Below are positions 1 through 9,197 of a DNA stretch of 64,000 nt, piece after piece (position 1 is the stretch's first letter; each line of letters starts with the position of its first letter). The notes beneath the pieces are model-generated. The model was not told the origin of the DNA and did no database searches. It worked only from the letters and a program-made list of their open reading frames with translations. The stretch is from Chitinophaga sp. CF118 (GTDB lineage: Bacteria; Bacteroidota; Bacteroidia; Chitinophagales; Chitinophagaceae). Both the position numbers and the translations under genes were made by a program. The stretch covers positions 868,001 to 932,000 of the forward strand of contig NZ_FOMK01000001.1 of NCBI RefSeq assembly GCF_900112615.1. The letters are read 5' to 3'.

Positions 1-773
1 CCTAAACCGGTACATACACCTGCAGAAATGGTATTGGAAGATGTAACAAACGGATAAGTACCGAAGTCTACATCCAGCATACTCCCCTGTGCGCCTTCTG
101 CCAATACTTTTTTACCGGCTTTCAGCTTCTCGTTCAGAAAGTATTCACCGTTTACGATGTTCATTTGCTTAAGGTAAGCTACTCCATCAAAGAATTCAGC
201 TTCCCAGTCGGCTATATCCTTACTTATTTCGCTTCTTACTTCTGCTGAGAAGTCATATCCTGCCAGCAGATGCTCATGTTTATGCTTCAGATTTTCGTAA
301 CGCTCTTTGAAGTCCTTACGCAATAAATCTCCTACTCTCAATCCGTTACGACCGGTTTTATCCATGTAAGCAGGACCAATACCTTTCAGAGTAGAGCCTA
401 TTTTCTCGCTTCCCTTGGATAGTTCGGATGCTTTGTCCAACGCGCGGTGCGTTGGCACAATAATATGCGTTCTTTCAGCAATGTAGAGATTCTTTTTCAG
501 ATCGATGCCTAATGCAGTGATCTTGTCACATTCTTTTTTGAAAGTAACAGGGTCCAGCACTACACCATTGCCGATAAGATTGGTGGTGTTGCTGTGGAAC
601 ACCCCGGATGGAATGGTATGTAATACTACCTTTTCACCATTCACATATAGGGTATGCCCTGCATTGGGTCCGCCCTGGAAACGAGCGATGACATCATATT
701 TACCTGCAAAGTAATCCACAATCTTTCCTTTGCCTTCGTCGCCCCACTGCAGGCCCAGCAAAACATCTACCAT
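1..773 (-). CDS. purA: Adenylosuccinate synthetase, 3' end cut by window edge
   Basis: Reading the minus strand from an ATG at 773 gives an open frame to the window edge, about 257 residues. It begins MVDVLLGLQWGDEGKGK, the GTP-binding P-loop signature (WGDEGKGK) of adenylosuccinate synthetase, followed by RFQGGPNAGHT and, further on, STLKGIGPAYMDK, all family hallmarks. The enzyme joins IMP and aspartate using GTP, the first committed step to AMP, in the cytosol. The family is about 420-430 residues, so roughly the last 40 percent is outside the window. A very good promoter lies just upstream (805-834). The call is based on motifs read directly from the sequence. Confidence 0.97.
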   Translation of the reverse strand, partial: MVDVLLGLQWGDEGKGKIVDYFAGKYDVIARFQGGPNAGHTLYVNGEKVVLHTIPSGVFHSNTTNLIGNGVVLDPVTFKKECDKITALGIDLKKNLYIAERTHIIVPTHRALDKASELSKGSEKIGSTLKGIGPAYMDKTGRNGLRVGDLLRKDFKERYENLKHKHEHLLAGYDFSAEVRSEISKDIADWEAEFFDGVAYLKQMNIVNGEYFLNEKLKAGKKVLAEGAQGSMLDVDFGTYPFVTSSNTISAGVCTGL

Positions 774-804
774 AGTGTTGATATTGATTTTTAAAAAGAA
801 GTGG

Positions 805-834
805 CAAAATTACGGGTAAAAAGGAAGAAACCAA
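805..834 (-). promoter_or_regulatory. Promoter of purA, Bacteroidota type
   Basis: On the minus strand TTG (834-832) is followed by exactly 19 bases and then TAATTTTG (812-805). This matches the Bacteroidota -33/-7 consensus TTTG-N19-TAnnTTTG. The predicted start of transcription is about 25-30 bases before the purA ATG. Confidence 0.7.
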
Positions 835-937
835 GATTTTTACGGATTATAGTTCAAGGCCGGCCAAAAAGAATCCCCCCTTCCATGTAAATGATGGAGA
901 TGAGGACCCAAATAAAAAGATATGGATGTTCTACATC

Positions 938-3190
938 TTATTCGTCTTCCAGACGGCTTACAGACTGAATGCCATCCAGTTTCTTCAGGCGTTCGAACAA
1001 TTCATCAAGTTCTTCCTTATCATGCACAAAGATCTTAATAAGGCCTTCAAACAACCCTTCCTTTGATTCAATGGTCAAACCGGCAATATTCACCTTCAGC
1101 TCTCCCGAAATAATATTTGTGATCTTGTGAATTACACCTACATCGTCCATTCCCACTATCCGCAGGCCCGTAAGGAAGGATATTTCCCTGTTCTTTACCC
1201 ATTTGGTCTTTACCACCCTATGCCCATAGTTGGCCAGCAACTGTGCAGCATTGGGGCAATTGGTACGGTGGATCTTCAATCCTTCACTGGCTGTAATAAA
1301 CCCGAATACATCATCTCCGGGAATAGGACGGCAACAATTGGCCAGTTTGTAAGCAATCTTGTCCGAACTCTCTCCAAAGATGATCAGCTCTGCATCCTTT
1401 TTAGCAGGCAGCTGATGTTTGATATGATCTTCAGAAATGTGTTCAGGTGGCTTTACCACTATGGGACGGGGAGGTTCCAGCTTATCGCCCAATACATTGA
1501 ACTGTTTCAGTTCTTTCAGATCAATGTTCTTGATGGCTATCTGGTAATACAGGTCCAGCGGGGAAGGCTGTTTATAAAATTGTACCAGTTCATTAATGTT
1601 ATGCTGACTGGCAGATATTTTGAGATGATCCAGCTTACGCTCCAGCACATCCTTGCCATCCATAGCTATTGTACGCTTTTCTTCTTTCAGCGCATCTTTG
1701 ATTTTGGATTTGGCTTTGGCAGTCAACACAGAGTTCAGCCAGTCTTCGGAAGGTTTCTGTTTATTGGAGGTAATAATCTCTACCTGGTCGCCGCTGCGTA
1801 GCTTATGACTAAGCGGAACCAGTTTATAGTTCACTTTGGCTCCTATACATTTATTCCCTACTGCGCTATGAATAGCATAGGCAAAGTCCAGCGCAGTAGA
1901 ACCTACCGGCAGGATTTTAAGGTCTCCCTTGGGAGTATAGACATAGATCTCTTCCGTGAACAGATTGCTCTTGAAATCGGCCAGGAAGTCCAGGGTATTG
2001 GAATCCGGGTTGTTCAGGATTTCCCTGATCTGGGTGAACCACTGGTCAAATTTGGATTCTGTATTGGTATTTTGATTGCTACCTTCTTTATAGCGCCAGT
2101 GAGCAGCCAGCCCTTTCTCCGCATAATCGTTCATACGCTTGGTGCGGATCTGCACTTCCACCCATTTACCCTGCGGCCCCATCACTGTTACGTGTAATGC
2201 CTCATACCCGTTGGATTTTGGGTTACTGAGCCAGTCGCGGGTCCTTTCAGGACTGGGATGATAAAAGTCTGTGATGATGGAGTAAACCTTCCAGCAGTCA
2301 GATTTTTCTTTCTCTACCGGTGTATCCAGGATGATACGGATGGCGAAAAGATCGTATACCTCTTCAAAGGTGACTCCTTTCTTCTTTATTTTATTCCAGA
2401 TAGAGTGTATGGATTTGGGACGACCAAATACCTCAGAGGTCAGTCCTTCTTCCTGCAATACTTCTTTTATTGGTTTGATAAACTCATTTATGTAGCGGGT
2501 ACGCTCACGTTTTGTTTCTTTCAGGCGTTTTGCAATATCCCGGTAAGTTTGCTGCTCGGTATATTTCATAGCCAGGTCTTCCAGCTCAGACTTGATATTA
2601 TACAAGCCCAGGCGGTGAGCCAGCGGGGCGTAAATAAAAACGGTTTCGGAAGCTATTTTCAGTTGTTTTTCCCGGTTCATGCTATCCAGGGTGCGCATGT
2701 TATGCAACCTGTCTGCCAGCTTGATAAGGATTACACGCGGGTCATCTGCCAGTGTAAGCAGGATCTTTTTGAAATTCTCTGCCTGTGCAGTACTGGTACT
2801 GGAGTCTATTACGGTAGAAATTTTGGTCAGCCCGTCAACTATATGGGCTATTTCAGCACCAAAGGCCCTTTCCACATCTTCGAGGGTAACTTCAGTATCC
2901 TCTACTGTATCGTGCAGGAGTGCACAAATAGCAGAACGTACCCCCAGACCTATTTCATCTACGCAGATCTGCGATACGGCAAGAGGATGTAAGATGTAAG
3001 GTTCACCTGATTTACGCCGCATTTCCTTATGCGCATCAGCTGCCATTTCAAAGGCAGTACGCACCAGTTCGCGGTCTCCTTTCTTTAAGCGGGGTTTAAG
3101 CGCCCGTAGTAAGGCACGGTAATGTCGAACGATCTCTTTTTTCTCCTGTTCCTCATCCAGGCTATATTTTTGAACGGCCACTGTTTCCAT
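938..3190 (-). CDS. rel: Bifunctional (p)ppGpp synthetase/hydrolase (RelA/SpoT family)
   Basis: A 750-residue long RSH protein that makes and degrades the stringent-response alarmone (p)ppGpp in the cytosol. Domain order from the sequence: N-terminal HD hydrolase (HDTVEDT near residue 92 and RLHNMRTLD near 160, so the hydrolase site looks intact); synthetase domain about 240-380 with YEALHVTVMGPQGKWVEVQIRT and AAHWRYKEG; TGS domain about 415-475 (IYVYTPKGDLKILPVGSTALDFAYAIH); a zinc-finger-like stretch (CCRPIPGDD) and a C-terminal ACT domain from about 675. Length and architecture are normal. The ATG at 3190 sits 5 bases after a near-match to the -7 box (TAACTTTA, 3203-3196). Bacteroidota often have one such enzyme in addition to others; whether another exists cannot be seen here. 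Confidence 0.96.
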   Translation of the reverse strand: METVAVQKYSLDEEQEKKEIVRHYRALLRALKPRLKKGDRELVRTAFEMAADAHKEMRRKSGEPYILHPLAVSQICVDEIGLGVRSAICALLHDTVEDTEVTLEDVERAFGAEIAHIVDGLTKISTVIDSSTSTAQAENFKKILLTLADDPRVILIKLADRLHNMRTLDSMNREKQLKIASETVFIYAPLAHRLGLYNIKSELEDLAMKYTEQQTYRDIAKRLKETKRERTRYINEFIKPIKEVLQEEGLTSEVFGRPKSIHSIWNKIKKKGVTFEEVYDLFAIRIILDTPVEKEKSDCWKVYSIITDFYHPSPERTRDWLSNPKSNGYEALHVTVMGPQGKWVEVQIRTKRMNDYAEKGLAAHWRYKEGSNQNTNTESKFDQWFTQIREILNNPDSNTLDFLADFKSNLFTEEIYVYTPKGDLKILPVGSTALDFAYAIHSAVGNKCIGAKVNYKLVPLSHKLRSGDQVEIITSNKQKPSEDWLNSVLTAKAKSKIKDALKEEKRTIAMDGKDVLERKLDHLKISASQHNINELVQFYKQPSPLDLYYQIAIKNIDLKELKQFNVLGDKLEPPRPIVVKPPEHISEDHIKHQLPAKKDAELIIFGESSDKIAYKLANCCRPIPGDDVFGFITASEGLKIHRTNCPNAAQLLANYGHRVVKTKWVKNREISFLTGLRIVGMDDVGVIHKITNIISGELKVNIAGLTIESKEGLFEGLIKIFVHDKEELDELFERLKKLDGIQSVSRLEDE

Positions 3191-3241
3191 TGCCTTAAAG
3201 TTACGATTTTATTGCATAGGAAATATCGCCGGTATCCTCTC

Positions 3242-3907
3242 TTATCCCTGTTTGGGAGAACCCAGCCGGCACTTCTGCAATACCTCCCAGGAGATACCTG
3301 AATGCCTGAAAATGTAGATATTTTTCACTTTAAAAGTAGCCTCAAACGGTTTATCCTGATATTCCTTCCAGGCCGCTTCCAGTTCCCGGCCTTTCATATC
3401 ATTAAGGGCCACGGAAATATGGGGATTATACCCATAACGGGCCAGCATGCTGCTGAACCCGAATTTTTTGCGCAACAATACTATCAGCCTTTTGTGCAGC
3501 GCCGTAATAGTGGCATCTTTTTCCACATTGATAAACAGCACCCGCCGGTTTTTTAAATGAACAGCGCCAAATCCATCCAGGTGAATATCAAAGGGGGATT
3601 CTGCTGCTGCAAAATGTGCCAGCTCTGTACACAGGGCTTCTTCCATTGATGGATTGGCCGTAAAAGGTACCTGCAGCGTAATATGCGGCAGGGTACGTAA
3701 TGCCTGGCGGGCATCATAATGATCTGCAAATTCCTGTTTAAGCCGGATAATCTCTTTCCCTACAGCTGCATTTGGCAGCAAAGCGATAAAATAAATTCTA
3801 TGCACTTCTTCGGGAGGCTTATTCTGTGGTTTAAAACGTGGTTTGGTATTTACATTTCGGGCTGGGAATTGTGCTCTTCCAGGTTGGTTCCTACTTAAAA
3901 AGTTCAT
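3242..3907 (-). CDS. 2'-5' RNA ligase / 2H phosphoesterase family protein
   Basis: A 221-residue protein with two H-x-T/S motifs, LPHITLQVPF (about residue 95) and NPHISVALN (about residue 165), the two catalytic signatures of the 2H phosphoesterase superfamily (LigT, ThpR, YjcG-like). Such proteins act on 2',3'-cyclic or 2',5' phosphodiester bonds in RNA. The first 33 residues (rich in R, N, Q, P and K) are not part of the fold and look disordered, so the true start could be a later codon, although no better Met is evident. It lies 50 bases downstream of rel on the same strand and may be co-transcribed. The family is certain; the substrate is unknown. Confidence 0.85.
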   Translation of the reverse strand: MNFLSRNQPGRAQFPARNVNTKPRFKPQNKPPEEVHRIYFIALLPNAAVGKEIIRLKQEFADHYDARQALRTLPHITLQVPFTANPSMEEALCTELAHFAAAESPFDIHLDGFGAVHLKNRRVLFINVEKDATITALHKRLIVLLRKKFGFSSMLARYGYNPHISVALNDMKGRELEAAWKEYQDKPFEATFKVKNIYIFRHSGISWEVLQKCRLGSPKQG

Positions 3908-3957
3908 CTTGAACAGTTTGGGTTTAACATTAAATTGGGGTAGCTCAATAGCACATT

Positions 3958-4692
3958 TTATTGCTGGTTCTCTCCTTTGTTGCTCTCTGTTTCTTCCGGA
4001 ATATTTAATCTGATACCAATGTTGTGTAACGTTTCAAGTTCGATTCCCGATTCCAGCTTAAAATGCTTTCGCAACCGGGTAATGAATACATCCATGCTTC
4101 TGCTGGAAAAGAAGCTGCTGTTACCCCATACTTTGAGGAGTATTTCATCCCGCTTGACCAGCTTATTACTGTTCTCTACCAAGTATTTCAGCACTTTTGC
4201 TTCTTTTTTGGTGAGAGATGCAAATACTTCATCACTGCTCTCCCTGCTCAGCTCTTTTTCTTCGTAATTGAACCTTACATGGCCTATTTTATAAATGCCA
4301 TCGCTGGGGAGGTCTTTAGGCAGTGTTCTTCTTATAAACACCCTGATACGCATCACCAGTTCTCTCATACTGAAGGGCTTAACCATATAGTCATCCCCTC
4401 CTATCCGGAATCCCTGCAAACGATCTTCGTCAAGGCCTTTGGAGGAAATGAAGATGATGGGAATCATGCCATTTCTTTTACGGATTTCCTGCGCCAGTGT
4501 AAATCCATCTTTTTTAGGCATCATTACATCCAGTATGCAAAGATCAAAATCATCCCGCTGGAATTTCTTCCATGCAACTTCTCCGTCAAAACAATGCGTT
4601 ACAGTGTAACCGGCTGTTTCCAACTGTTTTTTAATGATGTTCCCATAATAATAGTCGTCTTCTGCCAGCAGAATCTGCACATTACTTTCCAT
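3958..4692 (-). CDS. OmpR-family response regulator
   Basis: The start is taken as the ATG at 4692 (MESNVQILLAEDD), because the 16 residues of the longer frame precede the receiver fold. The product is 244 residues: receiver domain 1-120 with acidic pocket EDD, phospho-acceptor Asp in DLCILDVMMP and conserved Lys in MVKPF; then a winged-helix OmpR/PhoB DNA-binding domain to about 230. It resembles RprY of Bacteroides. No histidine kinase gene is adjacent; the nearest is at 21480-22835. It should bind DNA when phosphorylated. The partner and regulon cannot be told from the sequence. Confidence 0.93.
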   Translation of the reverse strand: MESNVQILLAEDDYYYGNIIKKQLETAGYTVTHCFDGEVAWKKFQRDDFDLCILDVMMPKKDGFTLAQEIRKRNGMIPIIFISSKGLDEDRLQGFRIGGDDYMVKPFSMRELVMRIRVFIRRTLPKDLPSDGIYKIGHVRFNYEEKELSRESSDEVFASLTKKEAKVLKYLVENSNKLVKRDEILLKVWGNSSFFSSRSMDVFITRLRKHFKLESGIELETLHNIGIRLNIPEETESNKGENQQ

Positions 4693-4894
4693 GCAATAAA
4701 GTTTATCCGGTTCAATCATGTTAACAAAACATCCATTCACAATAATGCCTCTACAATATTGCCAAATAAAGCGATGTGGTTTAGTTAATAAGAAGTTATT
4801 GATTTTAGTTTCCCGCCTTATATAACATTATTAATCAATGTAAAATTGAACCGATCATGATGATAATTGTAGGTTGTCTTCTATGTTTTATATA

Positions 4895-4942
4895 CAACAA
4901 AAAAAATGGCTGCCTGTTCAAAGGCAACCATTTTTTTTGTTG
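4895..4942 (-). terminator. Intrinsic terminator of the mannosidase/fucosidase operon
   Basis: Arms 4895-4915 and 4922-4942 form a 21-base hairpin with a 6-base loop. The single imperfect pair is G-U in the minus-strand RNA but C-A in the plus-strand RNA, so the hairpin is better on the minus strand. It carries a run of 8 A/T on each side and lies 36 bases past the fucosidase stop. Confidence 0.75.
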
Positions 4943-4977
4943 GCAGTTTGTTCACAACTGCCGATATCGGTTAATTT

Positions 4978-6429
4978 TTATTCTACTGCAGGAATCTGAA
5001 TAGCTACAGCATTTTTCCAGTCTTTCTGCAGTAATGCAGCCGGGATACTGATTTGTACGCCATCAGCTGTGCTCTTCCATGATAATTTATTGCTTGCACC
5101 CAGTATTGTGAGCTTTGCTCCTTTTACAGGTTTAAGACCACTGAATGAGATAGTAGCAGGTAATTTCTCACCCTTATCCAGCAAATAAATAGCATATACA
5201 TTACCATTCTTTTTACGGGTAAAGCATACTTTACCATCTTTGTACGGTGCTACAGCTTTTGTTGCATAAATCGCTTCTCCATTGATCTTCATCCAGTCGC
5301 CAATAGCAGTCATGGTGGTATATGCTTCATCATGCAGCTGTCCATCAGGGCCAGGACCAACATTCAACAGGTAATTACCGCCTTTTGCAATAATATCTAC
5401 CAGGTTATGGATAATTACATCAACAGGCTTGTAATGATCATCTGGAACATAAGACCATGAGTTAGCCATTGTCATGCAGGTTTCCCAGGGATAATCAAGT
5501 GGTTTGGCAGGAATTTTCTGTTCTGGTGTACGATAGTTCTCGTACGGACCATGTACTTCACGGTCTACCACGATCAAACCGGGCTGATGTTTACGCGCCA
5601 TAGCTGCGATACCAGCCATATCAATATCTTCGTCCTGCTTGGTTATTATACCGTCTGTTTCTGCTGCAGTAACATCTGCAGCTGTTTTCTGTGTCTGTTT
5701 GCGCGGGCGAACCCAGCCACCATCCAGCCAGAGGATATCAATCTTACCATAACCGGTCATTAGTTCCTCAATCTGGTTATAGGTATACTGTTTGAACTGT
5801 TTCCAGCGATCAGGATATTTTGTTATGTCATAGTTCACGTGCCTGTCTTTAGGCGGGAAGTAAGACCACCAATAGTTTTCGCTGTGCCAGTCTGGTTTGG
5901 AGAAATAAGCGCCGGCATGTAATCCTTCCTTACGGAATGCTTCAAATACCTCTTTTGCAATGTTGGAACGCGGATCTTTACTAAAAGGACAATCAGGTGC
6001 TGTTACCCGGTAATCTGTCTGTTTGGTATCAAACATACAGAAGCCGTCATGGTGTTTGGTAGTGAATACCACATATTGCATTCCTGCACCTTTTGCTGCT
6101 TTCGCCCACTTATCAGGATTGAACTTTACGGGGTTGAACTTTGTTTTCAGCGCTTCATATTTTTTCACATAGTCATAATAAGGAATCCCGTAAGGATCGC
6201 GCTGTGTCCAGCCTTCATCTTCCGGACAAATGCTCCATGATTCTACAATACCCAATTCTGAGTAAGTACCCCAGTGGATCAGCATCCCGAATTTCCAGTC
6301 ACTCCATTCATCCAGCTTCTGCAATACGGCCTTATCCGTTTCAGGGATGTAAGGAGGAAGTTCCTTCTGTGCATTGGCCGTGGATATTGCCATCAATGCA
6401 CCACTTAATAACATCAAAAGTTTTCGCAT
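4978..6429 (-). CDS. Alpha-L-fucosidase, GH29
   Basis: A 483-residue secreted glycosidase. A signal peptide ends near residue 20 (LLMLLSGALMAISTANAQ). The GH29 core follows: GMLIHWGTYSE, TTKHHDGFCMFDT, and KIDILWLDGGW, where the Asp in WLDG is the expected nucleophile. LNVGPGPDGQL near 355 is also typical. A small beta-sandwich domain covers about 400-483. The enzyme releases alpha-linked fucose from glycan ends in the periplasm or outside. The gene starts 2 bases after the stop of the upstream beta-mannosidase, so the two are surely co-transcribed. Fucose plus beta-mannose suggests glycoprotein N-glycans as target, which is inference. Confidence 0.95.
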   Translation of the reverse strand: MRKLLMLLSGALMAISTANAQKELPPYIPETDKAVLQKLDEWSDWKFGMLIHWGTYSELGIVESWSICPEDEGWTQRDPYGIPYYDYVKKYEALKTKFNPVKFNPDKWAKAAKGAGMQYVVFTTKHHDGFCMFDTKQTDYRVTAPDCPFSKDPRSNIAKEVFEAFRKEGLHAGAYFSKPDWHSENYWWSYFPPKDRHVNYDITKYPDRWKQFKQYTYNQIEELMTGYGKIDILWLDGGWVRPRKQTQKTAADVTAAETDGIITKQDEDIDMAGIAAMARKHQPGLIVVDREVHGPYENYRTPEQKIPAKPLDYPWETCMTMANSWSYVPDDHYKPVDVIIHNLVDIIAKGGNYLLNVGPGPDGQLHDEAYTTMTAIGDWMKINGEAIYATKAVAPYKDGKVCFTRKKNGNVYAIYLLDKGEKLPATISFSGLKPVKGAKLTILGASNKLSWKSTADGVQISIPAALLQKDWKNAVAIQIPAVE

Positions 6430-6431
6430 GA

Positions 6432-8993
6432 TTAATTTTTAAATGTATCTATTAGACTTATAACCTTAAGTTGATCTTTCACCTGTTGTAAAGTCAAGGT
6501 GGTATTTAGTATTACAGTCGTTTCTTCTCCTGGCAGCAGATCAAAATAATTGTTGCTAAAGTGTGATTCCGGATCATTATCTACCAGCAAATATACATTC
6601 CTGGCCAGTTTGCCAGCCGCAATTTTTACCTGTATCGTTCCTTCCTTATCAGCAGTAATTTCTGTACGAATACCGGGATCAGGTAAGTTCATTGTGTTCG
6701 CATTTACAAAGTAAAAGACATTATCACTCAATAACTTATTTTCCTTTACCACTTTCGTGTAGAATATTACCTTTCCTGTGTCTGCTCCTTTTAATAAATC
6801 GCTTACGTTTATTTCATGTTGCACAATACTCTTGCCGAAACGGGCTGTTATCCCTGGTAATGTTTTATGCCAGAGCACCTTTCCTTCCACATCCATCAGT
6901 TGCATGTCCAGCGTTACCTGCTCGTCCCGCGGTTCATCAGAAATAATGTAAGTACGCAGATGCCCGTCCGTTATGATATTGGATACCAGCAATGGTTCAA
7001 AAGCCTTCTTTACATAATATTGCAGGGCTTTCCAGCGGCCATAATAATCACGCCCCGACCAGGAAGGACCAGGCCAGCAGTCATTCAGCTGCCAGTATAA
7101 AGTACCCATACAGAAAGGCATATTACGGCGGTGTGCTTCAATGGCAACTTTTATACCTTCTGCCTGCAATACCTGATTTACATAAAGAAACGATTCAAAA
7201 TCTTTCGGTTGCTTATAGTAGTGCAGCAGGTACGTATTGATAGCTGTATTCCCCCTGGCTGCATTTTTCTGATGAGATAACATGACTGGAGAATACAGAT
7301 CCCTTTCATTCGGGGAAGTGAAACGGCGAACAGTATGTATGTCAGGAAACGACTGGAAACCATATTCACTCATAAAACGTGGTATATGAGTGTTAAAGGC
7401 ATCAAACCATTCCATCCCATGCCATACGCCCCAGTAGTGATTATCTCCTGTTCTAAAATCTTCCGGTAGTCCCCAGTTACTGATAGGTGAGGAATGGAAA
7501 TAGAAACGGCCCGGGTCCAATGTTTGTACCCCCCTTGGCAATAGCTCCTTAAAAAGTACGTCATATCCCTTCTGCAAGCTTTGCCATTGCTTCTCTGTGT
7601 ATCCATACCCATCTTTCCAGCCCCAATGTTTTAATGCCATAGCAACTTCATTATTTCCACACCATAAAGCCAGTGACGGGTGATTACGTAACCTGGTGAT
7701 ATTATACGCTACTTCTGTTTTTACATTTTCCAGGAAAGCAGAATCTGAAGGATATACCGTGCAGGCAAACATAAAATCCTGCCATACCAGGATACCATTT
7801 TCATCTGCCAGATCATAAAACTGATCATCTTCATATATGCCGCCACCCCATACACGTACCATGTTGAAGTTGGATTCCTTCATATCGGCAAACAGTTTCC
7901 TGTATTTTCCGGATGTAACACGGGGCAGAAAATTATCCTGCGGAATATAATCTGCTCCTTTCATGAATACCGGACGACCATTGACTTTCACATAAAAGCT
8001 TACACCCATACTATCCGGTGCGTTCACTACTTCCACCGTCCTTAATCCTATATGTAAAGCACGGGTAGAAAGTACCTGATTTCCATCAAGCACAGTTACC
8101 TGCACATTGTATAAATGCGAAACACCTAATCCATTGGGCCACCAGCGCTGTGGTTTTGAAATAGTGAAAGGCAGGTTCACCACCTGTGGTCCGGTTGTGA
8201 TACTGGTGGTTGTTGTAACAGTTGCGAATGCTTTCTCCTTACTTTCGATCCGTATGGTATAACGGCCTGCCTGCACTGTTTGCAGGGTAACAGCAGCCAG
8301 GATAGTAGCCGCTTTATCTGTCAGACTCTGTTGCTGCAGCCATGCATCCTGTATATCAGTTTTATTCCATGCCCGCAGAAATACCGGCCTCCATATGCCG
8401 GAAGTAACCAGTCGCGGGCCCCAATCCCAGCCATAGTGATAAGGTGCTTTGCGTGCATATATACTCAGCGGAATATCACTGGCGTCATTCCCTGCGGGAT
8501 AAATAATACTATCGCGGAGAAACGCGGGCATATCCTGTTTTATGGGACTATGAAATAAGATACGTAACCTGTTGTTACCAGCTGTGAGCCATTGTTTCAC
8601 ATTCACTTTCTGTGTTATGAACATATTATGGCTTTGCAGTACCAGGTGTTCATTCACGTATACATCTGCATAGGTATCCAGTCCGCGCAGGTCCAGTTCT
8701 ACTACCTGCTGCTCTAAGAAGGCGGCTGTTACATTAAAATCTGTACGGTATATCCAGTCTTTTTTATCTACCCATTGCACAGCTTTTTCATTGCTGCCAA
8801 CAAATGGATCCGGGATCAGTTGATGTGCTATCAGATCTGTATGGATTGTTCCGGGTACGGTAGCCGTACGCCAGGTAGTATCATCGGTGCGTGAAAACTG
8901 CCAGCCTTTATCCAGTGGTATTTCCTGTGCCTGCATAACTTTTGCGAACACACAAAAGCATAGCAGAAGTGTATAACTTATCTTATTGTTCAT
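6432..8993 (-). CDS. Beta-mannosidase, GH2
   Basis: An 853-residue GH2 enzyme with signal peptide (to about residue 23, MQAQ). N-terminal sugar-binding jelly roll (LDLRGLDTYADVYVNEHLV), immunoglobulin-like domain and TIM barrel follow in the normal GH2 order. The acid/base Glu is in WCGNNEVAMAL and the nucleophile Glu in MSEYGFQSFPD; FKGADYIPQDNF is typical of beta-mannosidases rather than beta-galactosidases. It removes terminal beta-mannose from oligosaccharides. It is the first gene of a two-gene operon with the GH29 fucosidase. No SusC/SusD pair is nearby, so this is a mini-locus and not a full PUL. Confidence 0.93.
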   Translation of the reverse strand: MNNKISYTLLLCFCVFAKVMQAQEIPLDKGWQFSRTDDTTWRTATVPGTIHTDLIAHQLIPDPFVGSNEKAVQWVDKKDWIYRTDFNVTAAFLEQQVVELDLRGLDTYADVYVNEHLVLQSHNMFITQKVNVKQWLTAGNNRLRILFHSPIKQDMPAFLRDSIIYPAGNDASDIPLSIYARKAPYHYGWDWGPRLVTSGIWRPVFLRAWNKTDIQDAWLQQQSLTDKAATILAAVTLQTVQAGRYTIRIESKEKAFATVTTTTSITTGPQVVNLPFTISKPQRWWPNGLGVSHLYNVQVTVLDGNQVLSTRALHIGLRTVEVVNAPDSMGVSFYVKVNGRPVFMKGADYIPQDNFLPRVTSGKYRKLFADMKESNFNMVRVWGGGIYEDDQFYDLADENGILVWQDFMFACTVYPSDSAFLENVKTEVAYNITRLRNHPSLALWCGNNEVAMALKHWGWKDGYGYTEKQWQSLQKGYDVLFKELLPRGVQTLDPGRFYFHSSPISNWGLPEDFRTGDNHYWGVWHGMEWFDAFNTHIPRFMSEYGFQSFPDIHTVRRFTSPNERDLYSPVMLSHQKNAARGNTAINTYLLHYYKQPKDFESFLYVNQVLQAEGIKVAIEAHRRNMPFCMGTLYWQLNDCWPGPSWSGRDYYGRWKALQYYVKKAFEPLLVSNIITDGHLRTYIISDEPRDEQVTLDMQLMDVEGKVLWHKTLPGITARFGKSIVQHEINVSDLLKGADTGKVIFYTKVVKENKLLSDNVFYFVNANTMNLPDPGIRTEITADKEGTIQVKIAAGKLARNVYLLVDNDPESHFSNNYFDLLPGEETTVILNTTLTLQQVKDQLKVISLIDTFKN

Positions 8994-9011
8994 AAACCAG
9001 GTTATGGTGAC

Positions 9012-9019
9012 TATCTTTG
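9012..9019 (+). promoter_or_regulatory. -7 box (TATCTTTG) of the small membrane protein gene
   Basis: TATCTTTG matches the Bacteroidota -7 consensus TAnnTTTG and ends 4 bases before the ATG at 9024, which predicts a leaderless or nearly leaderless transcript. No clear -33 TTTG at 19 bases was seen. Confidence 0.5.
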
Positions 9020-9023
9020 TAAT

Positions 9024-9197
9024 ATGAAAAGTATATGGCAGCAGATTCTGCGTTACCTGTATATAGGAAAGAAAGATGCAAATGCACCTAAGAACCGTTA
9101 TTTATCCATGATGAACGGCATGAACAGGATTTCTATAATCGTGTTCATTATTGCCATCATCATAATGTGTATCCGGTTATTTACGAAACGGCATTAA
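9024..9197 (+). CDS. Small single-span membrane protein (57 residues), DUF6728-like
   Basis: A 57-residue frame starting ATG AAA AGT ATA TGG, with a basic and polar N-terminal half ([20 protein letters not shown]) and one hydrophobic segment near residues 36-52 ([15 protein letters not shown]) ending FTKRH. It is supported by a consensus -7 box directly upstream and by its protein-like composition. It resembles small proteins of Bacteroidota annotated as DUF6728, from memory and not checked. It overlaps the convergent lpxB 3' end by 17 bases. Its function is unknown. Confidence 0.75.
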   Translation: MKSIWQQILRYLYIGKKDANAPKNRYLSMMNGMNRISIIVFIIAIIIMCIRLFTKRH

